Assembly (NCBI GenBank): GCA_964646585.1
Contig: CAZYEY010000228.1
Span: 1 to 7,085, forward strand
DNA: 7,085 nucleotides
Direction of reading: 5' to 3'
Source of the DNA: PFJX01 sp964646585
Lineage (GTDB): Bacteria > Pseudomonadota > Gammaproteobacteria > Burkholderiales > Thiobacillaceae
The notes under the pieces: generated by a model
Told to the model about the DNA's origin: nothing
Databases searched by the model: none
What the model saw: the letters and a program-made list of their open reading frames with translations, nothing else
Translations under genes and position numbers: made by a program
Shown here: piece after piece, positions 1 through 6,694 of the stretch
How positions within the stretch are numbered: position 1 is the stretch's first letter
Layout of the letters: each line of letters begins with the position of its first letter

Positions 1-2
1 GC

Positions 3-2372
3 GCGAAGCGTCCCCTTCAACCGGCAAGTATCGCGGGACTGAATTGCAACCCAGGCCTGGCCCAGGCTCAACCCCCCATCGTTCGGGGGGATTTGCCGGG
101 CCTCCAGGACCTTGAGGCCTCCCTTCGCCAGATGGCCGGCCAGCTGGCGGGACAGGATGTGGTTGAGGCAGCAGCCGCCCCCCAGGGCCACGGTGTCCAG
201 GCCCTGGGCCTGGGCGGCGCGCAGGGTCCAGTCCGCCAGGGCGCGGGCCAGGGTGGCGTGGAAGAGGGCGGCGCCTTTGCCGGCATCGGGCTCGTCCGCC
301 AGCCGGGCCAGCAGGGGCAGCAGATCCAGGCGGCTGTCATCCCTGAGCACGTAGCCCCCCGCCAGGGGGTCCGCGTCCCCCGCCTGCTCCGCCAAGCCTT
401 CCAGCAGCATGGCCGCCTGGCCTTCGAAGGCCATCACGTCCCGCACCCCCAGCAAGCCGGCCGCCGCGTCGAACCAGCGGCCCAGGCTGGTGGTGGGCGG
501 GCAGTGGACGTCGTGTTCCAGCATCACGTGCAGCTGCCGGGCCAGGGGCTGGCCGGGGAAGCGGCGGGGAATCTCGTCGGCGCGGCCCAGTTTGAACAGG
601 GCCGCCGCCGCCATGCGCCAGGGTTCCTTCGCCGCCTTGTCGCCGCCGGGCAGGGGCAGGGGCGAGAGATGGCCCAGGCGGGTGAATTCGGCCCCGTCCA
701 TCCGCAGCAACTCGCCCCCCCAGGCCTGACCGTCGCTGCCCAGGCCCACCCCATCCAGGGCCAGGCCCAGGAGGGGTCCGCTCACCCCATGCTCCGCCGC
801 CACGGCGGCGATGTGGGCATGGTGGTGCTGCACCGGAATGGCCGGCACGCCCCAGCGCCCGGCCAGTTCCAGGGCGTGGCGGCTGCTGAAGAAATCCGGG
901 TGCAGATCGTGGGCCACGGCCTCGGGTTTGACTTGCAGGATGTCCAGGAGATGCTCGGCGACTTCCATGAGCATGCCGCAGGTGGCCGGGTTGTCCAGGC
1001 CGCCGATGTGCTGGGAGACGAAGGCCTCGTCCCCCCGGGTGACGCAGACCGTGTTCTTGAGATAGCCGCCCAGGGCCAGCACCGGCGGGCCGGAGCGGGG
1101 CAGGCGGATGGCCCGGGGGGTATGGCCCCGGGCGCGGCGGATGAACTGGGGCGCGTCGTTGGCGCCCATGCGCGCCACCGAGTCATCGCAGCGCGCCACG
1201 ATGTCCCGGTCATGGAGCAGCAGAGCGTCGGCGATGCCGGCCAGGCGTTCCACCGCCTCCTCGTTGCGGATCACCAGGGGCTCGCCCCCCGGGTTGGCGC
1301 TAGTCATCACCAATACCAGGTCCTGGGCTTGGTCCAGCCATTGCGTGCCGGCGGGCCGGCCCGCCGCCTCGTGGAAGAGGAGCCAGTGCAGAGGCGTGTA
1401 GGGCAGCATGACCCCCAGCCAGGCCAGGCCGGGGGCGATGCCGGGCAGGGCCGCGTCGGCTCCCGGCTTCCTGCGCAAGAGGACGATGGGCCGCTCGGGG
1501 GAGCGCAGCAGTTCGGCCTCGGCGGGGCTGATCTCCACCCAGTCGGCGATGGACGCCAGGTTCGCGGCCATGACCGCGAAGGGCTTCTCCTCCCGGTTCT
1601 TGCGCTCGCGCAGGCGTTGCACCGCCGCGGCATCGCGGGCATCGCAGGCCAGGTGAAAGCCGCCCAGGCCCTTGATGGCCACGATTTGTCCGGCCCGAAG
1701 CCGATGGAGGCAGTCGGCGAGGGGGTCTTGCCCCCCTCGCCCGCTGGCGGGGGCGGGGAGTGATTCCACCCACAACTTCGGGCCGCACGCCGGACACGCC
1801 GTGGGCTCCGCATGAAAGCGCCGGTCGGCGGGGTCGCGGTATTCCCGTGCGCAGTCGGGGCACAGGGGAAAGGCCGCCATGCTGGTCCGGGCCCGGTCAT
1901 AGGGCAGGCCCCGGGTGAGGGTGTAGCGGGGGCCGCAGCGGGTGCAGTTGATGAAGGCGTAGCGCCAGCGCCGGTCGCCGGGGTCGAACAGCTCCGCCAG
2001 GCAGTCGGGGCACACCCCCGTGTCGGGGCCGATCAGGGTGGCGGCCTGGCCGGCGCCGCTTTCGGCGATGCGGAATCCGGCGTGTTCGCCCGTGGCCGGA
2101 CCGTCGTTCCAGGTCAGGTCGCGCACCCGGGCCAGGGGCGGGATTCCCTCGGGCAGGCGGCGGGTGAAGGCCTCGATGGCTTCAGGGGCGCCCTCCACCA
2201 GCACCTCCACCCCGGCGGGATCGTTGCGCACCCAGCCGGCGAGGTTCAGTGCGTTGGCGAGATGCCAGACGTAGGGGCGGAAGCCCACGCCCTGGACGAT
2301 GCCGGCCACACGCAGGCGGCGCTGGATCGGGCGGGTTACGGACCTCGGGGCGACAAGGCCGGGGGCGTTCAT
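3..2372 (-). CDS. hypF: HypF carbamoyltransferase, [NiFe]-hydrogenase maturation (3' end cut by window edge)
   Basis: HypF uses carbamoyl phosphate and ATP to carbamoylate the C-terminal cysteine of HypE, the first step in making the cyanide ligands of the active-site iron. It acts in the cytoplasm. I read 790 uninterrupted codons from ATG at 2372 to base 3 with no stop, so a few C-terminal residues lie outside the window. Domains in order: acylphosphatase (about 18-105, VQGVGFRP at 27-33 with Arg32, and Asn50 in GWVRND); two C4 zinc fingers, each CX2CX18CX2C (Cys121/124/143/146 and Cys171/174/193/196); a YrdC-like domain (about 215-410, AIKGLGGFHL, KNREEKPF, MTSANPGGEP, RCDDSV); and a Kae1-like domain (about 430-775, VQHHHAHIA, SDGQAWGGE, GGGCCLN, PPNDGGLSLGQAW). 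The start lies 10 bp after the hypB stop with GAGG about 10 nt upstream. The linker before the YrdC domain is coded by a strong palindrome. The family call is very safe. Confidence 0.97.
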   Translation of the reverse strand, partial: MNAPGLVAPRSVTRPIQRRLRVAGIVQGVGFRPYVWHLANALNLAGWVRNDPAGVEVLVEGAPEAIEAFTRRLPEGIPPLARVRDLTWNDGPATGEHAGFRIAESGAGQAATLIGPDTGVCPDCLAELFDPGDRRWRYAFINCTRCGPRYTLTRGLPYDRARTSMAAFPLCPDCAREYRDPADRRFHAEPTACPACGPKLWVESLPAPASGRGGQDPLADCLHRLRAGQIVAIKGLGGFHLACDARDAAAVQRLRERKNREEKPFAVMAANLASIADWVEISPAEAELLRSPERPIVLLRRKPGADAALPGIAPGLAWLGVMLPYTPLHWLLFHEAAGRPAGTQWLDQAQDLVLVMTSANPGGEPLVIRNEEAVERLAGIADALLLHDRDIVARCDDSVARMGANDAPQFIRRARGHTPRAIRLPRSGPPVLALGGYLKNTVCVTRGDEAFVSQHIGGLDNPATCGMLMEVAEHLLDILQVKPEAVAHDLHPDFFSSRHALELAGRWGVPAIPVQHHHAHIAAVAAEHGVSGPLLGLALDGVGLGSDGQAWGGELLRMDGAEFTRLGHLSPLPLPGGDKAAKEPWRMAAAALFKLGRADEIPRRFPGQPLARQLHVMLEHDVHCPPTTSLGRWFDAAAGLLGVRDVMAFEGQAAMLLEGLAEQAGDADPLAGGYVLRDDSRLDLLPLLARLADEPDAGKGAALFHATLARALADWTLRAAQAQGLDTVALGGGCCLNHILSRQLAGHLAKGGLKVLEARQIPPNDGGLSLGQAWVAIQSRDTCRLKGTLR
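1716..1760. repeat. Strong nested palindrome inside hypF coding sequence
   Basis: Bases 1716-1725 (GGCGAGGGGG) pair perfectly with 1732-1741 (CCCCCTCGCC), a 10-bp stem with a 6-nt loop. The right arm can instead pair with 1747-1758: CCCGC 1740-1744 with GCGGG 1747-1751, extended with mismatches by CCCC/GGGG. This arrangement of three interchangeable arms resembles dispersed REP-like elements of GC-rich proteobacteria. It codes in frame for the HypF linker ESLPAPASGRGGQDPLA, between the second zinc finger and the YrdC-like domain, so it does not break the gene. Confidence 0.5.
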
Positions 2373-2382
2373 GAGAGCGGCC

Positions 2383-3507
2383 TCAGTCCCTCTCCGCCAG
2401 TTGCGCCTCCAGTTCGGCGATGCGCCGCTTGAGCAGGTCCACGTTGCGGTTCCGGGCGGCGATGGCCGCGTCCAGGCCCTCGGTGAGCCAGGCGAGCCAG
2501 CGTTCCAGCCCCGCGCCGGTGCTGGCGGAGACCTGCATGACCTGTAATTTCGGATTCACCCGGCGGGCGTATTCGACACACTTCGCCACGTCGAAGCTCA
2601 AATGCGGCAACAGGTCCACCTTGTTGAGGATCATGAGGTCGGCGACATGGAACATGTCCGGGTACTTGAGGGGTTTGTCCTCGCCCTCGGTGACCGAGAG
2701 GATCACCACCTTGTGGGCCTCGCCCAGGTCGAAGGCGGCGGGACAGACCAGGTTGCCCACGTTCTCGATCATGAGCAGGCTGTCGTCGGGCAGATTCATG
2801 CGTTCCAGGGCATGGCCCACCATGTGGGCGTCCAGGTGGCAACCCTTGCCGGTATTGACCTGGATCGCCGGCGCGCCTGTCGCGCGGATGCGGTCGGCAT
2901 CGAAGCTGGTCTGCTGGTCGCCTTCCACCACCGCCACACGGGTTTTATCCCTGAGCAGCTCGATAGTCTTCACCAGCAGGGTGGTCTTGCCGGAGCCGGG
3001 ACTGGAGACCAGGTTGACGGCGAAAATGCCGTGTTCGGCGAACCATCTCCGGTTGTTGGCGGCGTAGGCGTTGTTCTTGCCCAGGATGTCCTGCTCGATC
3101 TTGACCATGCGCTCCTGGGTGAGGCCCGGGGCGTGGGCGTGGGCGGGGCCGAGGCCGTAATGGAGGTCGCCCTTGTGCTCGTGGAAGTGCATGGCCCCTT
3201 CTCCGTGGTGGAGCTCGGCTTCCGCGTGGCTGTGGCTGTGGCTGGCGCCCGCATCGTGCAAGTGGTCGTGGTGGTGGTCGTGGCCGGCATGCCCATGCTC
3301 GTGGCTGTGCTCATGGGCATGGCTGTGGCCGTGCTCGTGGGGATGGTTGTGCACGGTGCCGTCGGCGTGGGTGTGCTCATGGCCGTGGACGTGGAGATGC
3401 TCGTGGCCATGGACGTGGGTATGGGGATGGCTGTGATCGTCGGGATGATCATGCTCGTGGCCCTCGATCCTGGTTTCACCCTGGCCGCAACCGCAGACGG
3501 TACACAT
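2383..3507 (-). CDS. hypB: HypB nickel-binding GTPase with very long His-rich N-terminal region
   Basis: HypB is a cytoplasmic GTPase that works with HypA to insert nickel into the hydrogenase large subunit; His-rich forms also store nickel. The protein is 374 aa from ATG 3507. I chose this start because it gives the conserved MCTVCGC N-terminus (Cys2, Cys5, Cys7, the high-affinity nickel site known in E. coli HypB) and has AGGAG 7 nt upstream; a longer reading frame to 3594 would run back into hypA. Residues 17-125 hold 43 histidines, mostly alternating with other residues. The GTPase domain follows: P-loop SSPGSGKTT (168-176), the G-domain metal-site residues Cys223-His224 and Cys255, IENVGN (247-252) and NKVD (295-298). 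The C-terminal 20 or so residues (DLLKRRIAELEAQLAERD) look like a short amphipathic helix or coiled coil. It follows hypA by 17 bp and precedes hypF by 10 bp. Confidence 0.97.
   Translation of the reverse strand: MCTVCGCGQGETRIEGHEHDHPDDHSHPHTHVHGHEHLHVHGHEHTHADGTVHNHPHEHGHSHAHEHSHEHGHAGHDHHHDHLHDAGASHSHSHAEAELHHGEGAMHFHEHKGDLHYGLGPAHAHAPGLTQERMVKIEQDILGKNNAYAANNRRWFAEHGIFAVNLVSSPGSGKTTLLVKTIELLRDKTRVAVVEGDQQTSFDADRIRATGAPAIQVNTGKGCHLDAHMVGHALERMNLPDDSLLMIENVGNLVCPAAFDLGEAHKVVILSVTEGEDKPLKYPDMFHVADLMILNKVDLLPHLSFDVAKCVEYARRVNPKLQVMQVSASTGAGLERWLAWLTEGLDAAIAARNRNVDLLKRRIAELEAQLAERD
3133..3459 (-). repeat. Low-complexity His-codon tract inside hypB
   Basis: This stretch codes for HypB residues 17-125 and is built from short repeated His-X dipeptides such as HGHEH and EHGH, mostly CAC/CAT codons alternating with GAG, GGC, GCC, TCC and similar. 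On the plus strand it reads as repeats of gtg/atg-rich units. It is coding, not a separate element. Such tracts expand and shrink by slippage or recombination, and short-read assemblies can collapse them, so the exact His count (43) should be treated as the count in this assembly. Confidence 0.85.
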
Positions 3508-3524
3508 GGACAGACTCCTGAAAA

Positions 3525-3866
3525 TTACTCGACCAACAAATCCTTCACCCGCATCCCGGTGCCGCCGGTGGCCTGCACCTGATAACCGCCGCACTTGGGG
3601 CAGGCATCGTAGAGGGCCTGAATCTCCACCGTCTCGCCGCAGGCCAGGCAGAAACCCTGGCCGGGCAGACGCTCCAGTTCCACCCGGGCGCCGTCCGCGA
3701 CGCTGCCTTTCAGCACCACGTCCAGGCAGAAGCTCAGGGCCTCCACCTCGACGCCGGACAGGGCGCCGATCTCCAGGCGCACCTCGGTGACCCGCCGGAA
3801 ACCCTGCTTGGCGGCGGTGTCCTCGACGATCTGGAGGATGCCCTCGGCCAGGGACATTTCATGCAT
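3525..3866 (-). CDS. hypA: HypA nickel metallochaperone
   Basis: HypA delivers nickel to the hydrogenase large-subunit precursor together with HypB. The protein is 113 aa, the usual family length. It begins MHEMSL, with His2 as the known N-terminal nickel ligand, and has the structural zinc site as two CX2C pairs (Cys73/Cys76 in CLAC, Cys89/Cys92 in CPKC). The start is ATG 3866, fixed by the MHE N-terminus; it overlaps the end of hoxV by 8 bp, so translation is probably coupled, with a GGAG about 12 nt upstream inside hoxV. The stop is TAA at 3525-3527. No residue expected for function is missing. Confidence 0.97.
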   Translation of the reverse strand: MHEMSLAEGILQIVEDTAAKQGFRRVTEVRLEIGALSGVEVEALSFCLDVVLKGSVADGARVELERLPGQGFCLACGETVEIQALYDACPKCGGYQVQATGGTGMRVKDLLVE

Positions 3867-4971
3867 CGATCAGTTCGACTCCATAGGCGACACAAGGATC
3901 CAGGGACTGGGACACCAGCCGGGCAACCGCTTCCAGCCCCGCCCCTGCTTCCAGGCCGGCCAGGGCCTGAGCCAGGGGGCCCGCGGGATGAAAATTCCAT
4001 TCCGTAGGGGCGATGATGCGGTAATCCGCGACCTTGCCCTCATTCAGCCGCACCACGTGGATCAACAGGCCCCGGGAAGTCTCCACGCCGGCCATGCCGG
4101 TATTTTCCCCCAAGGCCCAGGCCCGGACCACCCGGGGGCGGCCGCCGTAGTCGGCCTCGGCGCCCAGGCGTTGCGGCAGTTCGGCCAGTTCCAGCAGGCG
4201 GGCCAGCAGGCGGGCGCCGGCGCCGGAGCCACGCCGGGCGATCCAAGCAGCGAGCAGCGGCCGGTTGCCGGACCGGGCCAGGGTTCCGGTCTCGGCGGGC
4301 GCGTCCCGCCAGGTGGGGGCGGCGCAGAAAGCGGGTTCCGCCAGGGCGCGCCAGGCCAGTTCCCGGGCGGCGGCGTCATCCAGGTCGGCCAGGGCCGGCA
4401 GCAAAGCGCAGGGGCTTCCGCCCGGATCCGGTCCGTCGCCCAGGCCGGCGAACAGCTTCGCCACCAGGGTGACGCCGGCCTGGCGCCAGGCATCGAAGCC
4501 ATCCCCGTCGCGACAGAACCAGACCTGCGGCGCCTGGCCCAGGACAGCCGTTTGCAGCAGGGCTTCGAGGGCGCTGGCGAAAGCGGCGGTGTCGGCGGCG
4601 GCCTGGCGCAGCTTGAGCAGACTGGGCATGTCCGGCGCCCGGCCGGCCTGTTCCGGCCAGTTGAGCAGCAGGCGCCAGGCGTGTTCCTGGGCCAGCTCCA
4701 CCAGCACTTCCCGCTCCCGCCGCAAGCGAACGTCCTGGGCGGGCTCCACGCCCCGGGCCGCTTCGCAGGCGGCCTGGGCCGCCACCTTCTGGGCCTTGCC
4801 GCAGAGGCTGAAGATGAGGCCGGCCAGGTCGGCCGCCTCCTCCGGGGAGCGCCCGGCCATGAGCCTCTGGGCGAGCTGGGGACGGGAGGAACGAATGTCC
4901 ACGCCGACCACGGCCGACACCGCGCGGGTCAGGCGGATGTCGATGCGGCCTTCCAGAGAGGAAGCGGTCAC
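3859..4971 (-). CDS. hoxV: HoxV/HupK, large-subunit-like scaffold for the Fe(CN)2CO cofactor
   Basis: The protein is 370 aa and resembles a worn-down [NiFe]-hydrogenase large subunit. HoxV of Cupriavidus is known as an intermediate scaffold for the iron cofactor in aerobic hydrogenase maturation. What I see: SLCGKA at 55-60, where the large subunit has a CXXC, here reduced to Cys57 with alanine in place of the second Cys; SRGLLIH (299-305) followed by the EGKVADYRIIAPTEWN region (311-326), closely matching the conserved large-subunit C-terminal segment; and DPC (358-360) near the end, followed by VAYGVE in place of the usual second Cys and His. The start is GTG 4971: it overlaps the hoxT stop as GTGA and has GGAG 7 nt upstream. 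The frame stays open further upstream to 5346, but that part lies antiphase inside hoxT and is not coding. The stop overlaps hypA by 8 bp. Confidence 0.9.
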   Translation of the reverse strand: MTASSLEGRIDIRLTRAVSAVVGVDIRSSRPQLAQRLMAGRSPEEAADLAGLIFSLCGKAQKVAAQAACEAARGVEPAQDVRLRREREVLVELAQEHAWRLLLNWPEQAGRAPDMPSLLKLRQAAADTAAFASALEALLQTAVLGQAPQVWFCRDGDGFDAWRQAGVTLVAKLFAGLGDGPDPGGSPCALLPALADLDDAAARELAWRALAEPAFCAAPTWRDAPAETGTLARSGNRPLLAAWIARRGSGAGARLLARLLELAELPQRLGAEADYGGRPRVVRAWALGENTGMAGVETSRGLLIHVVRLNEGKVADYRIIAPTEWNFHPAGPLAQALAGLEAGAGLEAVARLVSQSLDPCVAYGVELIDA

Positions 4972-5504
4972 CCCTTGTCTCCGGGCCGCAGCAGGGCGCC
5001 GAAAAAGCCGCGCCGGCTCACCGGCTGCTCCAACCTGGCCACCAAGCCCTGGGGAGGAGCGGCGGCAGGCTGGGCCGCCGGCGGGGCGGGGCTGAAGACT
5101 TCCGCCAGCACCGCCGAGGCCACTTCCCGGGCCTGATCCATGGTCTGGAAGTCGAACATGGGGGAGAACAGGGAACTGGTGAGGTAAGGGCCCAGTTCCT
5201 CCTCGAAGGCGGTGAGGAATTCGTAGCTGCCGGCGGGCAGTTCCCGGTCGCGCTTGCAGCCACTGGAGAGGTCGTACCAGGTGGAGGCCGGGCTGGGCAG
5301 GCAGATGAGGCTCATGAACCAGGGGGTGATGAGGACACCCACCCATTCGTTTTCCCAGCGGCGAAAGCCTACGGCCTCCACTTCCAGGGCCGGGTTGAGG
5401 ATGGCAATGCCGGCCATGCGGGTGGTGGCAATGCGCCGGAACACTTTTTCCAGCAGGGCGGCTGGGCTGTCCTGGTCCATCCGGAGGGATCCGGCCTCAG
5501 TCAT
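4968..5504 (-). CDS. hoxT: HoxT/HupJ, HybE-family hydrogenase assembly chaperone
   Basis: This is a [NiFe]-hydrogenase assembly chaperone of the HybE/HupJ/HoxT family. From ATG 5504 the product is 178 aa. Family signatures seen: RMAGIAILNPALEVEAVGFR (29-48), WVGVLITPWFMSLICLP (54-70), and SYEFLTAFEEELGPYLTSSL (93-112) followed by FSPMFDFQ. An Ala/Pro/Gln-rich linker (about 139-153) leads to a C-terminal tail SRRGFFGALL (163-172), which resembles a twin-arginine motif but sits at the wrong end to be a signal peptide. Two starts are possible: ATG 5504, overlapping the hoxR stop by 8 bp, and ATG 5480 (MDQDSP, 170 aa). Neither has a strong Shine-Dalgarno sequence; coupling to hoxR favours 5504. 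The stop forms a GTGA overlap with hoxV. Confidence 0.92.
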   Translation of the reverse strand: MTEAGSLRMDQDSPAALLEKVFRRIATTRMAGIAILNPALEVEAVGFRRWENEWVGVLITPWFMSLICLPSPASTWYDLSSGCKRDRELPAGSYEFLTAFEEELGPYLTSSLFSPMFDFQTMDQAREVASAVLAEVFSPAPPAAQPAAAPPQGLVARLEQPVSRRGFFGALLRPGDKG

Positions 5505-5715
5505 GGTCCACCACCATGAACTGCTCCCGGGCGCCGTCGCAATTGGGGCAGCGCCAATGGGGAGGCAGATCGGCGAAAGGGGTGCCGGGGGGAATCTGCC
5601 ACACCGGGTCCCCCACGGCCGGGTCGTAGACATGCCAGCAGATCTTGCATTCGAGCCGGGCATCGGGGGGCAGGCGGCTGGCGTCGCCCAGAAAGGAGCC
5701 TTCAAAGGTAGGCAT
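5497..5715 (-). CDS. hoxR: HoxR/HupI rubredoxin-type electron carrier
   Basis: This is a small iron-sulfur protein with a single Fe(Cys)4 site, found in uptake hydrogenase operons of aerobic bacteria and linked to protecting or completing the small-subunit clusters in oxygen. From ATG 5715 it is 72 aa: MPTFEGSFLGDASRL, then CKIC (Cys23, Cys26) with WHVYDPAVGDP, then CPNC (Cys56, Cys59) and EQFMVV. I prefer 5715 because the family normally begins just before FEGSFLGD. The frame is open further up to a GTG at 5769 (90 aa), but the extra 18 residues have no family resemblance. No clear Shine-Dalgarno precedes 5715, which is unusual here. The stop overlaps hoxT by 8 bp. Confidence 0.94.
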   Translation of the reverse strand: MPTFEGSFLGDASRLPPDARLECKICWHVYDPAVGDPVWQIPPGTPFADLPPHWRCPNCDGAREQFMVVDHD

Positions 5716-5827
5716 GGATGGAACGCGCTTGAAACGGGTTTGCAGTGCAACATCATCCCCCCGGACCACGGCTCTTGTCTCCCCCTTTTCGCGGAGGGGA
5801 ATGGCGCGCCGGGCCCGGCTTCAGCGC
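5716..5827 (-). other. Intergenic spacer between hoxQ and hoxR with small inverted repeats
   Basis: This is the only gap over 20 bp between genes in the window. It contains a perfect 12-base palindrome GCCGGGCCCGGC at 5808-5819, just after the hoxQ stop, and a 5-bp stem (TCCCC 5780-5784 with GGGGA 5796-5800, 11-nt loop). Neither is followed by a T-run on the minus strand, so a rho-independent terminator is unlikely. It could be an mRNA processing or stability hairpin that sets a different level for the downstream genes, or a worn dispersed repeat. I see no good promoter. Confidence 0.45.
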
Positions 5828-6685
5828 CTATTTCGGATGAAGCCATGCCAGCACTTCCGCCAGGCGTTGGGCGCTGTCTTCCAGATCCTCGGCGGCGGCC
5901 CGGGCCACCTCGGGCACGTCGACGATTTCCAGGGTGTTGAGGATGAGGGCATCCTGGGAGTTGAAGTACTGCACCCACCACACCCGGGCCACCCCGGTGG
6001 CGGTGATGCGGCAGTTGCCGTAGCCCCGGGACAGCAGGGTGACCCGCCCCCTGCCCAGGCACTGGTCAAGCCAGGCGGCGTCCTCCGGGCCGAAGGGCAG
6101 CAGGGAGAGGTTGATGATGTGGGGCCCGGCGACGGAGCCGGTCACCCGCTCGGTCACCTCCGCCAGCAGGGCCGGGGCGTTGATGACGCCAGGGTTGATG
6201 GGCCGGGGCCTGGGGATGGCCAGGCCGGCCCTGGCCGCCAGGCCCACGGCGGCGGGCACCTCGCCCACTTCCACCCGGTCGGCGAAGGCGTTGCCCTCCA
6301 GATCCCGGCCCCGCAGCCGCCAGATGCCGGCAAAGATGCTTTCCTGAATGGCCAGGGTGCCGGATTCGCCGGCCACCTGGGCGCTCACCTCCCCCTCCCC
6401 CAGCGTCTGGTCGAGGAGCTTGCGGTCCGACTCGGACAGGCTGCTCATGTCCAGGCTCAAGACGCCCATGCCGGGCCGCCACTCGCGCGTCAGGTCAAGG
6501 AGCCGGCCCAGCCAGGCGCGGGCCTCGCCGTGCGCGCCCACTTCCTCCGGCTCCGGCAGGATGGGGGGCTGGAAAGTGCGCATGTCGTGGGGCATGGGCA
6601 GATAGTCCAGGGGCTCGTCTTCCTGCTGGGAGCCGGGACCAAGGCTTGCTGTCACGCCGACGACGGGAATCGGAAAGGGGTGCAT
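5828..6685 (-). CDS. hoxQ: HoxQ/HupH (HyaF family) hydrogenase expression/assembly protein
   Basis: HoxQ is a cytoplasmic assembly factor of the HupH/HyaF family, known to act with HoxO on the hydrogenase small subunit before Tat export. The product is 285 aa, the usual length. Signatures seen: a variable proline-rich N-terminus ending in PILPEPEE (41-48), LGEGEVSAQV (95-104), QESIFAGIWRL (114-124), NLSLLPFGPED (192-202), SRGYGNCRITATG (219-231), VWWVQYFNSQDALILNTLEI (235-254) and a C-terminal helix LEDSAQRLAEVLAWLHP. ATG 6685 has GAGGA 6 nt upstream, placed over the hoxO stop, so the two genes are probably translationally coupled (9-bp spacer). The stop is TAG at 5828-5830. Nothing is broken or missing. 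Confidence 0.95.
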   Translation of the reverse strand: MHPFPIPVVGVTASLGPGSQQEDEPLDYLPMPHDMRTFQPPILPEPEEVGAHGEARAWLGRLLDLTREWRPGMGVLSLDMSSLSESDRKLLDQTLGEGEVSAQVAGESGTLAIQESIFAGIWRLRGRDLEGNAFADRVEVGEVPAAVGLAARAGLAIPRPRPINPGVINAPALLAEVTERVTGSVAGPHIINLSLLPFGPEDAAWLDQCLGRGRVTLLSRGYGNCRITATGVARVWWVQYFNSQDALILNTLEIVDVPEVARAAAEDLEDSAQRLAEVLAWLHPK

Positions 6686-6694
6686 GGCAGTTCC

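Noticed and set aside
93..1763. Long plus-strand open frame (556 codons) rich in Gly, Ala, Gln and Val
   Set aside because: It lies exactly antisense and codon-in-register to hypF. GC-rich codon use on the minus strand suppresses stops in this frame. The product has no family resemblance, and hypF motifs are intact on the other strand.
1812..2432. Second long plus-strand open frame (206 codons)
   Set aside because: It continues the same antisense register over the hypF zinc-finger and acylphosphatase region and the hypB end, with no recognisable protein.
2602..3582. Plus-strand open frame whose product has a Val/Met/Ala-rich stretch resembling membrane segments
   Set aside because: The hydrophobic stretch is simply the complement of the hypB His codons (CAC/CAT read as GTG/ATG). 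It is an antisense artefact.
3508..3594. Upstream extension of hypB to 3594
   Set aside because: The extra 29 residues overlap hypA and show no family likeness. MCTVCGC with AGGAG 7 nt upstream marks the true start at 3507.
3787..5136. Plus-strand open frame of 449 codons
   Set aside because: It is antisense to hypA, hoxV and the end of hoxT, which carry clear family motifs on the minus strand. The translation is low-complexity Gly/Gln-rich.
4972..5346. Upstream extension of hoxV to 5346
   Set aside because: It overlaps hoxT in another frame and reads as low-quality peptide. GTG 4971 with GGAG and the GTGA overlap is the better start.
5777..5800. Possible rho-independent terminator between hoxQ and hoxR
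   Set aside because: The stem is only 5 bp with an 11-nt loop, and no run of T follows on the minus strand. The downstream genes belong to the same operon.
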